The notes under the pieces: generated by a model
What the model was told of the DNA's origin: nothing
The model's input: only the letters and a program-made list of their open reading frames with translations
Database searches by the model: none
Translations under genes and position numbers: made by a program
Part shown: positions 54,943 through 63,205 of the stretch, piece after piece
Layout: every line of letters begins with the position of its first letter
Numbering within the stretch: position 1 is the first letter of the stretch
NCBI RefSeq assembly: GCF_005930355.1
Contig: NZ_VDBO01000011.1
Span: 30,807-94,806, forward strand
Direction of reading: 5' to 3'
Source: Paenibacillus sinopodophylli
GTDB lineage: Bacteria > Bacillota > Bacilli > Paenibacillales > Paenibacillaceae
DNA length: 64,000 nucleotides

Positions 54943-57855
54943 ATGATGACGATAGATTGGCAAGCCGAGTGGATTTGGGGAGAAGGGGAGGAAAGTCCTC
55001 GCAATGAATGGAGATGCTTCCGTAAAACATTCGACGTATCGGCTGCAGCCGAGTTACGCTCCGGCGCTAAACTAAGAATTACGGCTGATTCACGATATGT
55101 CCTGTACGTAAACGGGACGAGGCTTGGGCGGGGACCTGTTCGCTCATGGCCGAACGAGCAGTCTTACGATACTTATGAGGTTAGTCATCTTCTAAAGGTT
55201 GGCGAACAAAATACGATTGCTGTGCTCGTCATGCATTTCGGGTTGTCAACGTTCTACTATGTAAGGGGACGGGGAGGTTTGTTAGTTGAGCTTAATGATG
55301 CGGATGGGGATGTCGTCGTTGCGACCGACTCAACTTGGCTGACCTCGCGTCATCTTGGACAGCATCCACGTGCACCGCGGATGTCGGTTCAGCAAGCATT
55401 CTCCGAATACATTGATGCCACAGCATGGGATTCATCTTGGATGGAGCTGGCAGCTAACAATACGGGATGGTCGAATGCGATCTCCCTTGGTTCGGTCGGT
55501 ATGTCGCCGTGGACGACGCTTAAGCCCAGGGACATCCCGATGCTGACGGACGAGACGGTGTATCCCGTGCGGGTGGAGTCATTGGCGAAGGTGAGGTCGT
55601 TCCATGCGACAACAGCGATTGATGTTCGCAATGCGCTGAACGATGGCAGTGAGGACCATGCGAATAGGTTGGAATTTACGGGATTCGTGGTGACTGCGAT
55701 TCGCACAAATTGTGCGGGTGCAGCAACACTTGGCTTCCTGCAGGGGGGAGAATGCTTTCGTGAGCTGTCCGTTAATGGGGAAATGGTCTCCCAGAATCGG
55801 ATATATGGAACGGCTCCCGAGCGCTATATGGATGTTTTCCTGAACGAAGGGGATAACCTGCTCATTATCGATGTATCGGGCAGCCTCCACGCCGGCAAGC
55901 TGCAGCTCGGCATATACGGAGAAGAAACCGGGGAATTGTCATTCGCTGCCCCTTCAGAGCTGCAAGCTGATCATTCTGCATCAACCTTCTTCCGGATCGG
56001 CCCATTCGATGCGATCATTCCGATTGATCATCAGCCCGTTCGAGCGCTCGATTGGAATCATCCGACCTATCTTGAATTGCTCGGTGCGCTGAAACGACCG
56101 GAGGATTTGAAGCGGTACGGAAATTGGATAAGCCCCATTAATCCGAAGTACGTGTCCGAGGTCGATGTGTTCGCGCTAAGTGTTTGGCGGAAAGAAAATG
56201 TGAAATTTGCCGTTCCCGCACAGCTTCAGAACGCTATCATTCCGAATACGGAGGCGGGTATCGTGCCCGTATTCGAAGGCTGCGATACCGAGGTTCTGTT
56301 CGATCTAGGCAAGGAATATTCCGGGTATCTATCATTTGAAGTCGAGGCGGAAGCTGGAACGATACTTGACTGGTACGGATTCGAATACCTATCTGGACAG
56401 TACCGACAGGATACGTTCGATCTAGATCATACGCTCCGTTACGTATGCCATGAAGGCAGACAAGTGTATGAGACACCTATTCGCCGTGGCTTCCGTTACT
56501 TGGCGTTGACGGTGCGCGGTGCAAAGGCACCAGTGCGTATTTATGGCGTGACCTTTATTCAGAGCAACTATCCGATGGCCGAAATCGGGCGGTTTGAATG
56601 CTCGGACACACTACTGAACGACATCTGGGAAATAAGCCGGCATACGACAAAGCTGTGCATGGAAGACACGTTCGTTGATTGCCCGGCGTATGAACAAACC
56701 TTCTGGGTTGGCGACAGCCGCAACGAAGCGCTTGTAAGCAATTACTTGTATGGGGTGCAGGATATTCTGAAGCGTTGCTTACGACTTGTCCCAGGCTCCA
56801 AGCACCAGTCGCCGCTTTATGCGAACCAAGTGCCGAGCGGCTGGAGCAGCGTGATTCCGAATTGGACGTTCTTCTGGGCAATTGCTTGTGCGGAATATTA
56901 CGAACAGACCGGGGATGAAGCGTTCGCGGTGGAGATGTATGACGCTATTCGGTACACGGCGGAGCATTATTTGCTCAAGATTGACGAACGCGGCTTGTTT
57001 AATGTAGAAGGCTGGAACATGCTGGATTGGTCGCCAATCGACCAGCCGAACGACGGTATCGTCACGCATCAGAACATGTTCTTGGTTCGGACGTTATATG
57101 TAGCTGCACAGATGGGGAGGATTGCGAAGGATGAGGGAGGCGCTGCGAAATTCGAAGCAGCGGCTAACGGTCTTGCGCGTGCAATCAATGAGCAGCTATG
57201 GGATGAAGACAAGAAGGCATATATTGATTGTATCCATGCGGATGGTCGTCGCTCCGACAGCCTTAGCATACATTCGCAGGTCGTAGCCTCACTTACGGGA
57301 GTCGCTGAGGGAGAACGCAAGCAGATAATCGACGCTTATCTCGTTCAGCCTCCGGAACACTTCGTGCAAATCGGCAGTCCGTTTATGTCTTTCTTCTATT
57401 ATGAGGCGCTGGCCAAGCTGGGTGAGGTTCGTCTCATCTTGGACGATATCCGCCACCACTATGGCATGATGATCCGTCATGGCGCGACTACATGCTGGGA
57501 GCAATATCCGAATTTCCTCGAGAATCGGGCTAATCCGGATATGCTAAGCCGCAGTCACTGCCATGCGTGGTCATCTGCGCCGGCCTATTTCTTAGGTCGT
57601 GAGTTGCTTGGCGTGAGGAGCTTGACGACGGGCTGGACCGAAGTTGAAATTGCACCTGCCCCATGCGGACTAACATGGGCGAAGGGCAGTGTTCCGCACC
57701 CTGCAGGCGGGCGAATTGACGTTTCATGGACCGCTGATGAGAGTAACCGGACGATGCAGCTTAATGTGTCCTATCCGGAAGGTATGGTGGCTCGTTTCCG
57801 GCTGCCGGAAGGTTATACCGGATCAATTACGGAAATGAAGCTGGGAATTATATAA
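54943..57855 (+). CDS. GH78-family alpha-L-rhamnosidase-like enzyme
   Basis: 970 residues; adjacent ATGs at 54943 and 54946 behind a GGGGA. It begins with a jelly-roll-like domain (WQAEWIWGEGEESPRNEW; YVLYVNGTRLGRGPVRSWP). The (alpha/alpha)6 barrel contains FVDCPAYEQTFWVGDSRNEA (about 578-597), the family's C-P-x-x-E...GD catalytic signature, and later GATTCWEQYPNF and SHCHAWSSAPAYFL. A beta domain ends it. There is no signal peptide. It is clearly different from the GH78 protein at 39731, so the two may act on different linkages. A strong terminator follows, ending the long transporter-hydrolase unit. Confidence 0.88.
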   Translation: MMTIDWQAEWIWGEGEESPRNEWRCFRKTFDVSAAAELRSGAKLRITADSRYVLYVNGTRLGRGPVRSWPNEQSYDTYEVSHLLKVGEQNTIAVLVMHFGLSTFYYVRGRGGLLVELNDADGDVVVATDSTWLTSRHLGQHPRAPRMSVQQAFSEYIDATAWDSSWMELAANNTGWSNAISLGSVGMSPWTTLKPRDIPMLTDETVYPVRVESLAKVRSFHATTAIDVRNALNDGSEDHANRLEFTGFVVTAIRTNCAGAATLGFLQGGECFRELSVNGEMVSQNRIYGTAPERYMDVFLNEGDNLLIIDVSGSLHAGKLQLGIYGEETGELSFAAPSELQADHSASTFFRIGPFDAIIPIDHQPVRALDWNHPTYLELLGALKRPEDLKRYGNWISPINPKYVSEVDVFALSVWRKENVKFAVPAQLQNAIIPNTEAGIVPVFEGCDTEVLFDLGKEYSGYLSFEVEAEAGTILDWYGFEYLSGQYRQDTFDLDHTLRYVCHEGRQVYETPIRRGFRYLALTVRGAKAPVRIYGVTFIQSNYPMAEIGRFECSDTLLNDIWEISRHTTKLCMEDTFVDCPAYEQTFWVGDSRNEALVSNYLYGVQDILKRCLRLVPGSKHQSPLYANQVPSGWSSVIPNWTFFWAIACAEYYEQTGDEAFAVEMYDAIRYTAEHYLLKIDERGLFNVEGWNMLDWSPIDQPNDGIVTHQNMFLVRTLYVAAQMGRIAKDEGGAAKFEAAANGLARAINEQLWDEDKKAYIDCIHADGRRSDSLSIHSQVVASLTGVAEGERKQIIDAYLVQPPEHFVQIGSPFMSFFYYEALAKLGEVRLILDDIRHHYGMMIRHGATTCWEQYPNFLENRANPDMLSRSHCHAWSSAPAYFLGRELLGVRSLTTGWTEVEIAPAPCGLTWAKGSVPHPAGGRIDVSWTADESNRTMQLNVSYPEGMVARFRLPEGYTGSITEMKLGII

Positions 57856-57876
57856 GCTTAGCTATGTTATTAATGA

Positions 57877-57920
57877 AGAGAGGCTCCAAGGCTGCAATTG
57901 CCTTGGAGCCTCTCTTTTCG
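57877..57920 (+). terminator. Terminator of the transporter-hydrolase operon
   Basis: AGAGAGGCTCCAAGGC pairs perfectly with GCCTTGGAGCCTCTCT (16 bp) across 7 bases, followed by TTTCGTTTT. Confidence 0.92.
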
Positions 57921-58024
57921 TTTTGATCCTTGTGCTTGTCTTCTCCGATTTCTCCTGTGTTTGGCGGATAGGAGGGTAAGGAAGCGGACGTATCCAACAA
58001 TCATTATTTTATTTAAAATACCTC

Positions 58025-58072
58025 TTGAATGTATCAGTGACACGTAATAGTATTAAATGTATCAGAACATAC
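58025..58072 (+). promoter_or_regulatory. Promoter and repressor sites of the epimerase-dehydrogenase operon
   Basis: TTGAAT (58025-58030) and TAGTAT (58048-58053) are separated by exactly 17 bp. The spacer begins with GTATCAGTGACAC (58031-58043), nearly identical to the perfect palindrome GTATCAGTGATAC at 61918. A further GTATCA half-site with inverted ATAC lies at 58059-58072. A repressor bound here would cover the promoter. Confidence 0.8.
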
Positions 58073-58105
58073 CAATTAGGATCAATCGATCAGAGGAGTG
58101 TCGGA

Positions 58106-59005
58106 ATGGCCAATTTAAATCTAGGAATCAATCTTGGTTTTGCAATCAACAAGTACGTTGAGCCAGAAGTGTGGACGCGTATTGTAGCTGAAGATCTTGG
58201 GATCAAGTATGTTCAATTCGTCGCTGATTTACTAAACGTCTTTCTACCTCCCGACATTGTGGACCGTCAGGTTGAGAGGATCAATACATGTACACAGAAG
58301 CATGATCTTGCGATCACGAGTACGTTTACGAGTGTATTCACGCGTGTTAACCACTTCATGCATCCGGATGCAGATACCCGCAAAGCGTGGCTGAATTGGT
58401 TTAAGCGATTCGCTGACATCTCTGTTCAGATGGGAGCGAGAACGACAGGCAGCCACTTCGGAATACTCACCTTTGCTGATTATGACGATGTTCGGCGCAG
58501 GGAATATATGATCGAAGAAGGGATCAAGAATTGGCAGGAGCTTAGCTGGTACTGTAAGGAGCTCGGTATGGAATATTTGAATTTCGAGCCGATGTCTATT
58601 CCGCGGGAAATGGCGAATACGGTCGAGGATACCAAGGAGCTGCTGGCGAGATTAAACGATGGTGCCGGAATTCCGTTCAAGGTATGTCTGGACGTAGGGC
58701 ACGCTCCCCATCCGAATGATCGTGATCCATACCGGTGGGTTAGGGAGCTTGGCAGCGTCTCGCCAATCATCCATATCCAGCAAACCGAGAAGGACCACAG
58801 TCGGCATTGGCCATTCACGGAAGAATACAATAAGCTTGGCATCATTCATGGTGAGCCATTAATCGAAGCTATTGAACAATCGGGTGCAACCGATGCGGAA
58901 ATTATATTCGAGCTCTCCCATCGGGAGGCGTGGTCGACCGAATTCAGAATTATCCAGGATCACGTAGAGTCGGTAAACTACTGGCGCCAGTTTATTAAGA
59001 ACTAA
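58106..59005 (+). CDS. Sugar (phosphate) isomerase/epimerase, xylose-isomerase-like TIM barrel
   Basis: 299 residues from the ATG at 58106, which has AGAGGAG upstream; an earlier in-frame GTG-type extension has none. It belongs to the AP-endonuclease-2/xylose-isomerase-like barrels that epimerise or isomerise free or phosphorylated sugars with one divalent metal. Likely metal ligands are Glu in YLNFEPMS, Asp and His in VCLDVGHAPH, His in IIHIQQTEKDH and Glu in IIFELSHREAW. It is the first gene of an operon with two dehydrogenases and an AlsE-like epimerase, so it probably handles a keto- or deoxy-sugar intermediate. The substrate is unknown. Confidence 0.85.
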   Translation: MANLNLGINLGFAINKYVEPEVWTRIVAEDLGIKYVQFVADLLNVFLPPDIVDRQVERINTCTQKHDLAITSTFTSVFTRVNHFMHPDADTRKAWLNWFKRFADISVQMGARTTGSHFGILTFADYDDVRRREYMIEEGIKNWQELSWYCKELGMEYLNFEPMSIPREMANTVEDTKELLARLNDGAGIPFKVCLDVGHAPHPNDRDPYRWVRELGSVSPIIHIQQTEKDHSRHWPFTEEYNKLGIIHGEPLIEAIEQSGATDAEIIFELSHREAWSTEFRIIQDHVESVNYWRQFIKN

Positions 59006-59036
59006 GCAGCACGGATAACAGATTGGAGGGGGAAGG

Positions 59037-60107
59037 ATGAAGGGCTGTGTACTGCACGGACTCGGAGATTTGCGAGTGGAGGAAGTCGATACTCCTACGC
59101 CCAAAGAGGGCGAAGTGCTTCTGCAGATCAAAGCATGCGGGGTGTGCGGATCTGACATTCCACGAGTATTCACCAAGGGAACCTACCGTTTCCCGACAAT
59201 ACCCGGGCATGAATTCTCAGGGCTAGTCGTACAAGCGGGAGAAGGCGTCGATCCCAGCTGGATTGGAAGAAGAGCAGCAGCCTTTCCTTTGCTGCCTTGT
59301 CGCAAATGTGCTTCTTGCGAGATCGGCGAATTCGCCCAGTGCGAGGACTACGATTACATGGGTTCGCGGCGGGATGGTGCTTTTGCGGAATTTATCTGCA
59401 TCCCGATATGGAATTTGGTCGCTGCGCCCGATACGCTGTCCTATGAGGAATTGGCTATGGTTGAGCCGGCGGCAGTAGCCGTTCATGCTTTGCTGCAAGC
59501 TGGAATTGGCATCGGCGATCAGGTTCTGATCAGCGGAGCAGGTCCAATCGGCATGATGCTGGCATTGTGGGCCCGAGCCTGGGGGGCATCCCGTGTATTG
59601 CTCGCGGATATTGATCCGGCTAAGCTTGATTTTGCCGTAGATCAGGGGTTTCCGGATGTATGCAATCCCTTGCAGGTCGATATCAAGAAGTGGGCATACG
59701 GGCTGACAGGACGAGGCGTAGATGTAGCGGTAGAAGGAGCCGGAAGCCCGGTTTCATGGGAGAATTGTCTAAAGTCGACCCGGAACTTTGGTAAGGTAGT
59801 GTTGATGGGCAATCCAACAGGGGGCATGAGCCTGACGCAGGATGGCTATTGGGAAATTCTCCGCAAACAGCTTACGCTAAGCGGTACTTGGAATTCTTCC
59901 TATGCGGACATTCCAAGGAACGAATGGAAGCTAGCCGTCGACTATATGGCAGCGGGCAAGCTGGATGTGAAACCACTCATTAGCCATAAGCTTGCGCTTG
60001 AGGAAATCTATGAGGGAATGGTTATGATGCGTGACCGTAAAGGCTTCTTTAACAAAGTCATGTATGTCAATTCTAACGAGTCAATGAAGGTGGGAGAGGA
60101 TAAATGA
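59037..60107 (+). CDS. Zinc-dependent MDR dehydrogenase (galactitol-1-phosphate/sorbitol dehydrogenase-like)
   Basis: 356 residues, ATG after GGAGGGGGAAGG. It is a medium-chain dehydrogenase: catalytic zinc ligands Cys in KACGVCGSD, His-Glu in PGHEFSG and Glu in AMVEPAAVAVHAL; structural zinc cysteines PCRKCASCEIGEFAQC; NAD-binding GAGPIGMMLAL with ADIDPAKLD. It resembles GatD-type polyol(-phosphate) dehydrogenases. It overlaps the next gene by 4 bases, indicating coupled expression of two dehydrogenases acting in the same pathway. Confidence 0.88.
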   Translation: MKGCVLHGLGDLRVEEVDTPTPKEGEVLLQIKACGVCGSDIPRVFTKGTYRFPTIPGHEFSGLVVQAGEGVDPSWIGRRAAAFPLLPCRKCASCEIGEFAQCEDYDYMGSRRDGAFAEFICIPIWNLVAAPDTLSYEELAMVEPAAVAVHALLQAGIGIGDQVLISGAGPIGMMLALWARAWGASRVLLADIDPAKLDFAVDQGFPDVCNPLQVDIKKWAYGLTGRGVDVAVEGAGSPVSWENCLKSTRNFGKVVLMGNPTGGMSLTQDGYWEILRKQLTLSGTWNSSYADIPRNEWKLAVDYMAAGKLDVKPLISHKLALEEIYEGMVMMRDRKGFFNKVMYVNSNESMKVGEDK

Positions 60108-61144
60108 TGAAGGCAGCTGTTTTAGAGCAATTGGAGCAAATGGTCGTACAGGAAGTGGAAAGACCATCCGTAGATGGGGACAGTATTCTAATGAAGGTCG
60201 AAGCTGTAGGTATTTGCGGTTCGGATATCCGGATATTCCGCCATGGGAATAACAGGGTGACGCTTCCTCAAGTGCTGGGGCATGAATCTGCGGGGCGAAT
60301 TGTTGAACTAGGCTCGAATGTAACCAAGTTCAAAATCGGAGATCGAATTTCTCTCGGCGCAGACGTACCTTGCGGGGAATGTATCTTCTGCGAGGCTGGA
60401 ATCGGCAACAATTGTCAGATCAATTACGCTATGGGCTACCAATTCGCGGGCAGCTTCGCAGAATATGTGCTTCTGAACAAGACAATGGTAAATTTCGGTC
60501 CGATCCACAAAATCCCGGATCATATCTCCTATGAGGAGGCCGCTTTGGCCGAACCGCTTGCCTGCGTTCTAAATGCCTTGGAGCTATCGAACATTAAGCT
60601 GGGGGATTCAGTCGTTGTAATCGGTGCAGGCCCAATCGGCTGCATGATTATAGAGGTTGCAAAGCTGATGGGGGCCACGAAGGTGATCCTCGTACAACGT
60701 TCCAGACCCCGATTGGAGATGGCTAAGCAGTTCGGTGCACATGCTTATATCTGTTCATCCGAGGAGAACGCCATCGAACGGGTATTGGAGGAAACGGGCG
60801 GACTCGGAGCAGACGTGGTCATCACTTCGAACCCGTCGCCGGAAGCACAGGTGGATGCGATCTATATGGCGAAAAATCGCGCACGGGTGAACTTCTTCGG
60901 CGGTTTGCCTAAGGGGAAATCGATGGTTACGCTAGATACCAATATTATTCATTACAAAGAGCTATTCGTTCACGGGGCGCACGGTTCCTTGCCTGCACAT
61001 CATCAGAAAGCCATTGATTTAATCGGCTCCGGCGTAATGGATATGAAACGTTATATTTCTCATCGGTATCCCCTTGATGAGATCAACCAAGCGATAAGCG
61101 CGGCAGAAGAGCATGTCGGAATGCGGGTTATCGTGCAACCGTAA
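60104..61144 (+). CDS. Second zinc-dependent MDR dehydrogenase (L-iditol/threonine dehydrogenase-like)
   Basis: 346 residues starting in the ATGA overlap with the upstream gene. Zinc ligands are in VGICGSDIRIF, LGHESAGRI and ALAEPLACVLNAL; structural cysteines in PCGECIFCEAGIGNNC; nucleotide motif GAGPIGCMIIEV followed by LVQRSRPRL. The basic residues after strand 2 in place of an acid may favour NADP (inference). It is distinct from its neighbour along its whole length, so the two are not a recent duplication. They probably oxidise one position and reduce another, as in C-epimerisation via a keto intermediate. Confidence 0.86.
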   Translation: MMKAAVLEQLEQMVVQEVERPSVDGDSILMKVEAVGICGSDIRIFRHGNNRVTLPQVLGHESAGRIVELGSNVTKFKIGDRISLGADVPCGECIFCEAGIGNNCQINYAMGYQFAGSFAEYVLLNKTMVNFGPIHKIPDHISYEEAALAEPLACVLNALELSNIKLGDSVVVIGAGPIGCMIIEVAKLMGATKVILVQRSRPRLEMAKQFGAHAYICSSEENAIERVLEETGGLGADVVITSNPSPEAQVDAIYMAKNRARVNFFGGLPKGKSMVTLDTNIIHYKELFVHGAHGSLPAHHQKAIDLIGSGVMDMKRYISHRYPLDEINQAISAAEEHVGMRVIVQP

Positions 61145-61170
61145 GCCTTAATAACTAAGGAGGTGCAGGT

Positions 61171-61836
61171 ATGGGAGGCAGAATATCGCCGTCTATCATG
61201 TGCGCGGATTTCAGAAATTTGGAGACAACGATAAGAGCCTTGGAGCGCGCACAGGTTGATTATTTACACGTGGACATTATGGATGGCAGCTTTGTTCCTA
61301 ATTTCACCCTCGGTCCAGACTTTATGAACAGTGTCAGAGAGATGACGGGCATTCCGCTTGATATTCACCTGATGATCAACCGGCCAGAGGATTTTCTTCC
61401 GATCTTCGCGATTCGTCCCGGCGATATCGTATCGGTCCATCAGGAAGCCACGATTCATCTGCAACGAACGCTTCAGCAAATTAGGGACAAGGGGGCCAAG
61501 GTTTCGGTCGCGCTTAATCCTTCCACACCGATTTATACGCTTGACGATATTCTCGACGATATCGATATCGTATTGATTATGACGGTTAATCCGGGATTCG
61601 CAGGACAGAAGCTTGTGCCTGCCACTCTAGGAAAGATCCATAAATTGAAGCAATATCTGCAACAATCCGGACATTCGCATATTGAGATTGAGGTAGATGG
61701 CAACGTAAGCTGTGAGAATGCGCAAAAGATGCGCTTGGCGGGCGCAGATATATTCGTGGCAGGCACCTCGAGTATTTTTAAGAAGGATCAGGATTTATAC
61801 GAATTGACGGAGAAGTTCCGCGCGTATATTACTTGA
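61171..61836 (+). CDS. Ribulose-phosphate 3-epimerase family protein, AlsE-like
   Basis: 221 residues, ATG behind AAGGAGGT. Conserved barrel residues: ISPSIMCADF (Ser), HVDIMDGSFVPNF (His, Asp metal ligands), IHLMINRPED (His), MTVNPGFAGQK and EVDGN (Asp). The phosphate-binding end reads VAGTSSIFKK and the metal/base loop VDGNVS, closer to D-allulose-6-phosphate epimerase AlsE (VDGSC, GTSGLF) than to housekeeping Rpe (VDGG, GSAVF). It therefore probably epimerises a 6-carbon or unusual keto-sugar phosphate. No kinase is encoded in the operon. Confidence 0.88.
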   Translation: MGGRISPSIMCADFRNLETTIRALERAQVDYLHVDIMDGSFVPNFTLGPDFMNSVREMTGIPLDIHLMINRPEDFLPIFAIRPGDIVSVHQEATIHLQRTLQQIRDKGAKVSVALNPSTPIYTLDDILDDIDIVLIMTVNPGFAGQKLVPATLGKIHKLKQYLQQSGHSHIEIEVDGNVSCENAQKMRLAGADIFVAGTSSIFKKDQDLYELTEKFRAYIT

Positions 61837-61887
61837 GGTAATAAGCATATTTGGAAGCGGATATGCGGACAAGTTGCTGCAATTGCG

Positions 61888-61930
61888 TTGATTAGTCGAT
61901 CCAGATGCATTATGTTAGTATCAGTGATAC
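61888..61930 (+). promoter_or_regulatory. Promoter and operator of the GntR/LacI-type regulator gene
   Basis: TTGATT (61888-61893), 17-bp spacer, TATGTT (61911-61916), then the perfect palindrome GTATCAGTGATAC (61918-61930) over the expected transcription start. This indicates autoregulation by the same protein that controls the promoter at 58025. Confidence 0.78.
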
Positions 61931-61954
61931 ATTGCTGATGAAGGATGAGCGGAT

Positions 61955-63091
61955 ATGAACAAAAACATAAAGGAACAGCTGACTAAAGGACCGATCGCGT
62001 TATATGAGCAAATGCGTCAGAAGGTAATGGCTTTAATTGTTGAAAGACAATTGAAGCCCCATGACCCGGTTCCATCAGAGGGAGAGCTTGCCGATCTGTT
62101 TGGCGTAAGCCGAAGAACAAGTAAGCAGGCTCTCGAGCTTCTCGCCAAGGAAGGTATTCTCTATCGCTTGCCTCGGAGAGGGACTTTCCTTGCAGAGAAT
62201 ACGGAGACGATGCTTAAAGCTGCAGCTCTGTCAGGAATGTCGCTGGTGCCCCAGCAAGCGGTCGTCATTGTTGTTCCTATGCTGGATGAGTTTATTGGTT
62301 TGGCCGTTACTGCGTTCCTGCAGGAGGGGGCTTTCCATGGTTGGGAAGTGCTTATCCGAGTGACGGGTAATAATCTTGAGCAAGAGGACGCAATTCTGCG
62401 GGAGGTTAGCAGCGGGGGAAGGGTACGTGGTATTGTGCTATTCCCAGGCGAGCGGAGGATGTGCGGACAAGAGGTTTTACGGCTCCATCTGAACGATTTT
62501 CCAGTCGTTATTATCGACCGGGTGTTTCGTGAAGTAGACATTACGGCGATCTATCATGATCATTTTTTGGGTGCTTATGAGATGACCAAGTATTTAATCG
62601 ACAAAGGACATCGGAATGTGGGTTTTATTTCTGAGCCGATCTCAGGCATTATGAGCAGGGAAGACCGCTACTATGGATTTATTCAAGCTCAGCTTGATGC
62701 CGAAATCCCCTTTATGAGCAATGCCATCATCTCGGATTGGGATAACGAACAAAAGGATTCTAGCAGATTGGCTCTTTTTTTCGAGCAGAACCCAGACATG
62801 ACGGCTCTATTCTGTTCGAATGATTTAGTCGCCATACAAGTGATGAATATTGCCGAACAATTAGGTCGTAAAATTCCGGAAGACTTATCTGTAGTCGGGT
62901 TTACAGACCTGATGATTTCCAGAGTAAGTAGAGTTTCGCTAACGACCGTAATGAAATCTCCAGAACAATTAGGCCAAAAAGCTTTCGGTTTACTCCTGCA
63001 GAAGATGGCCTCAGAGGGTAGCCGAATTGAAAGCGTTAAGCTTCCTACACAGATTATTGAACGTGGAAGTGTTCGACAAGTGAACGTGTAG
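61955..63091 (+). CDS. GntR-type winged-helix regulator with LacI-like sugar-sensing domain (AraR architecture)
   Basis: 378 residues, ATG 7 or more bases after AAGGATGAG. The N-terminal GntR winged helix (about 15-85) has PVPSEGELADLFGVSRRTSK and LPRRGTFL. A LacI/GalR-type periplasmic-binding fold follows (about 100-375) with VVIIDRVF, LIDKGHRNVGFIS and TALFCSNDLVAIQVM, the usual signatures. This fusion, as in AraR, makes a sugar-responsive repressor. Matching GTATCA palindromes at its own promoter and at 58031 identify it as the likely controller of the four upstream genes. A terminator follows at once. Confidence 0.92.
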   Translation: MNKNIKEQLTKGPIALYEQMRQKVMALIVERQLKPHDPVPSEGELADLFGVSRRTSKQALELLAKEGILYRLPRRGTFLAENTETMLKAAALSGMSLVPQQAVVIVVPMLDEFIGLAVTAFLQEGAFHGWEVLIRVTGNNLEQEDAILREVSSGGRVRGIVLFPGERRMCGQEVLRLHLNDFPVVIIDRVFREVDITAIYHDHFLGAYEMTKYLIDKGHRNVGFISEPISGIMSREDRYYGFIQAQLDAEIPFMSNAIISDWDNEQKDSSRLALFFEQNPDMTALFCSNDLVAIQVMNIAEQLGRKIPEDLSVVGFTDLMISRVSRVSLTTVMKSPEQLGQKAFGLLLQKMASEGSRIESVKLPTQIIERGSVRQVNV

Positions 63092-63093
63092 TT

Positions 63094-63133
63094 AACAAAC
63101 CCGCCAATTCAACATGGCGGGTTTGTTGTTTGT
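63094..63133 (+). terminator. Terminator after the regulator gene
   Basis: AACAAACCCGCCA and TGGCGGGTTTGTT form a perfect 13-bp stem, 2 bases after the stop, followed by GTTTGTAT. Confidence 0.88.
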
Positions 63134-63205
63134 ATAGCTATAAATACAATGGCTTATGAATTCAGCCAGATCGATTAACATGACCATTGCATGGGTTGCT
63201 CCCGA

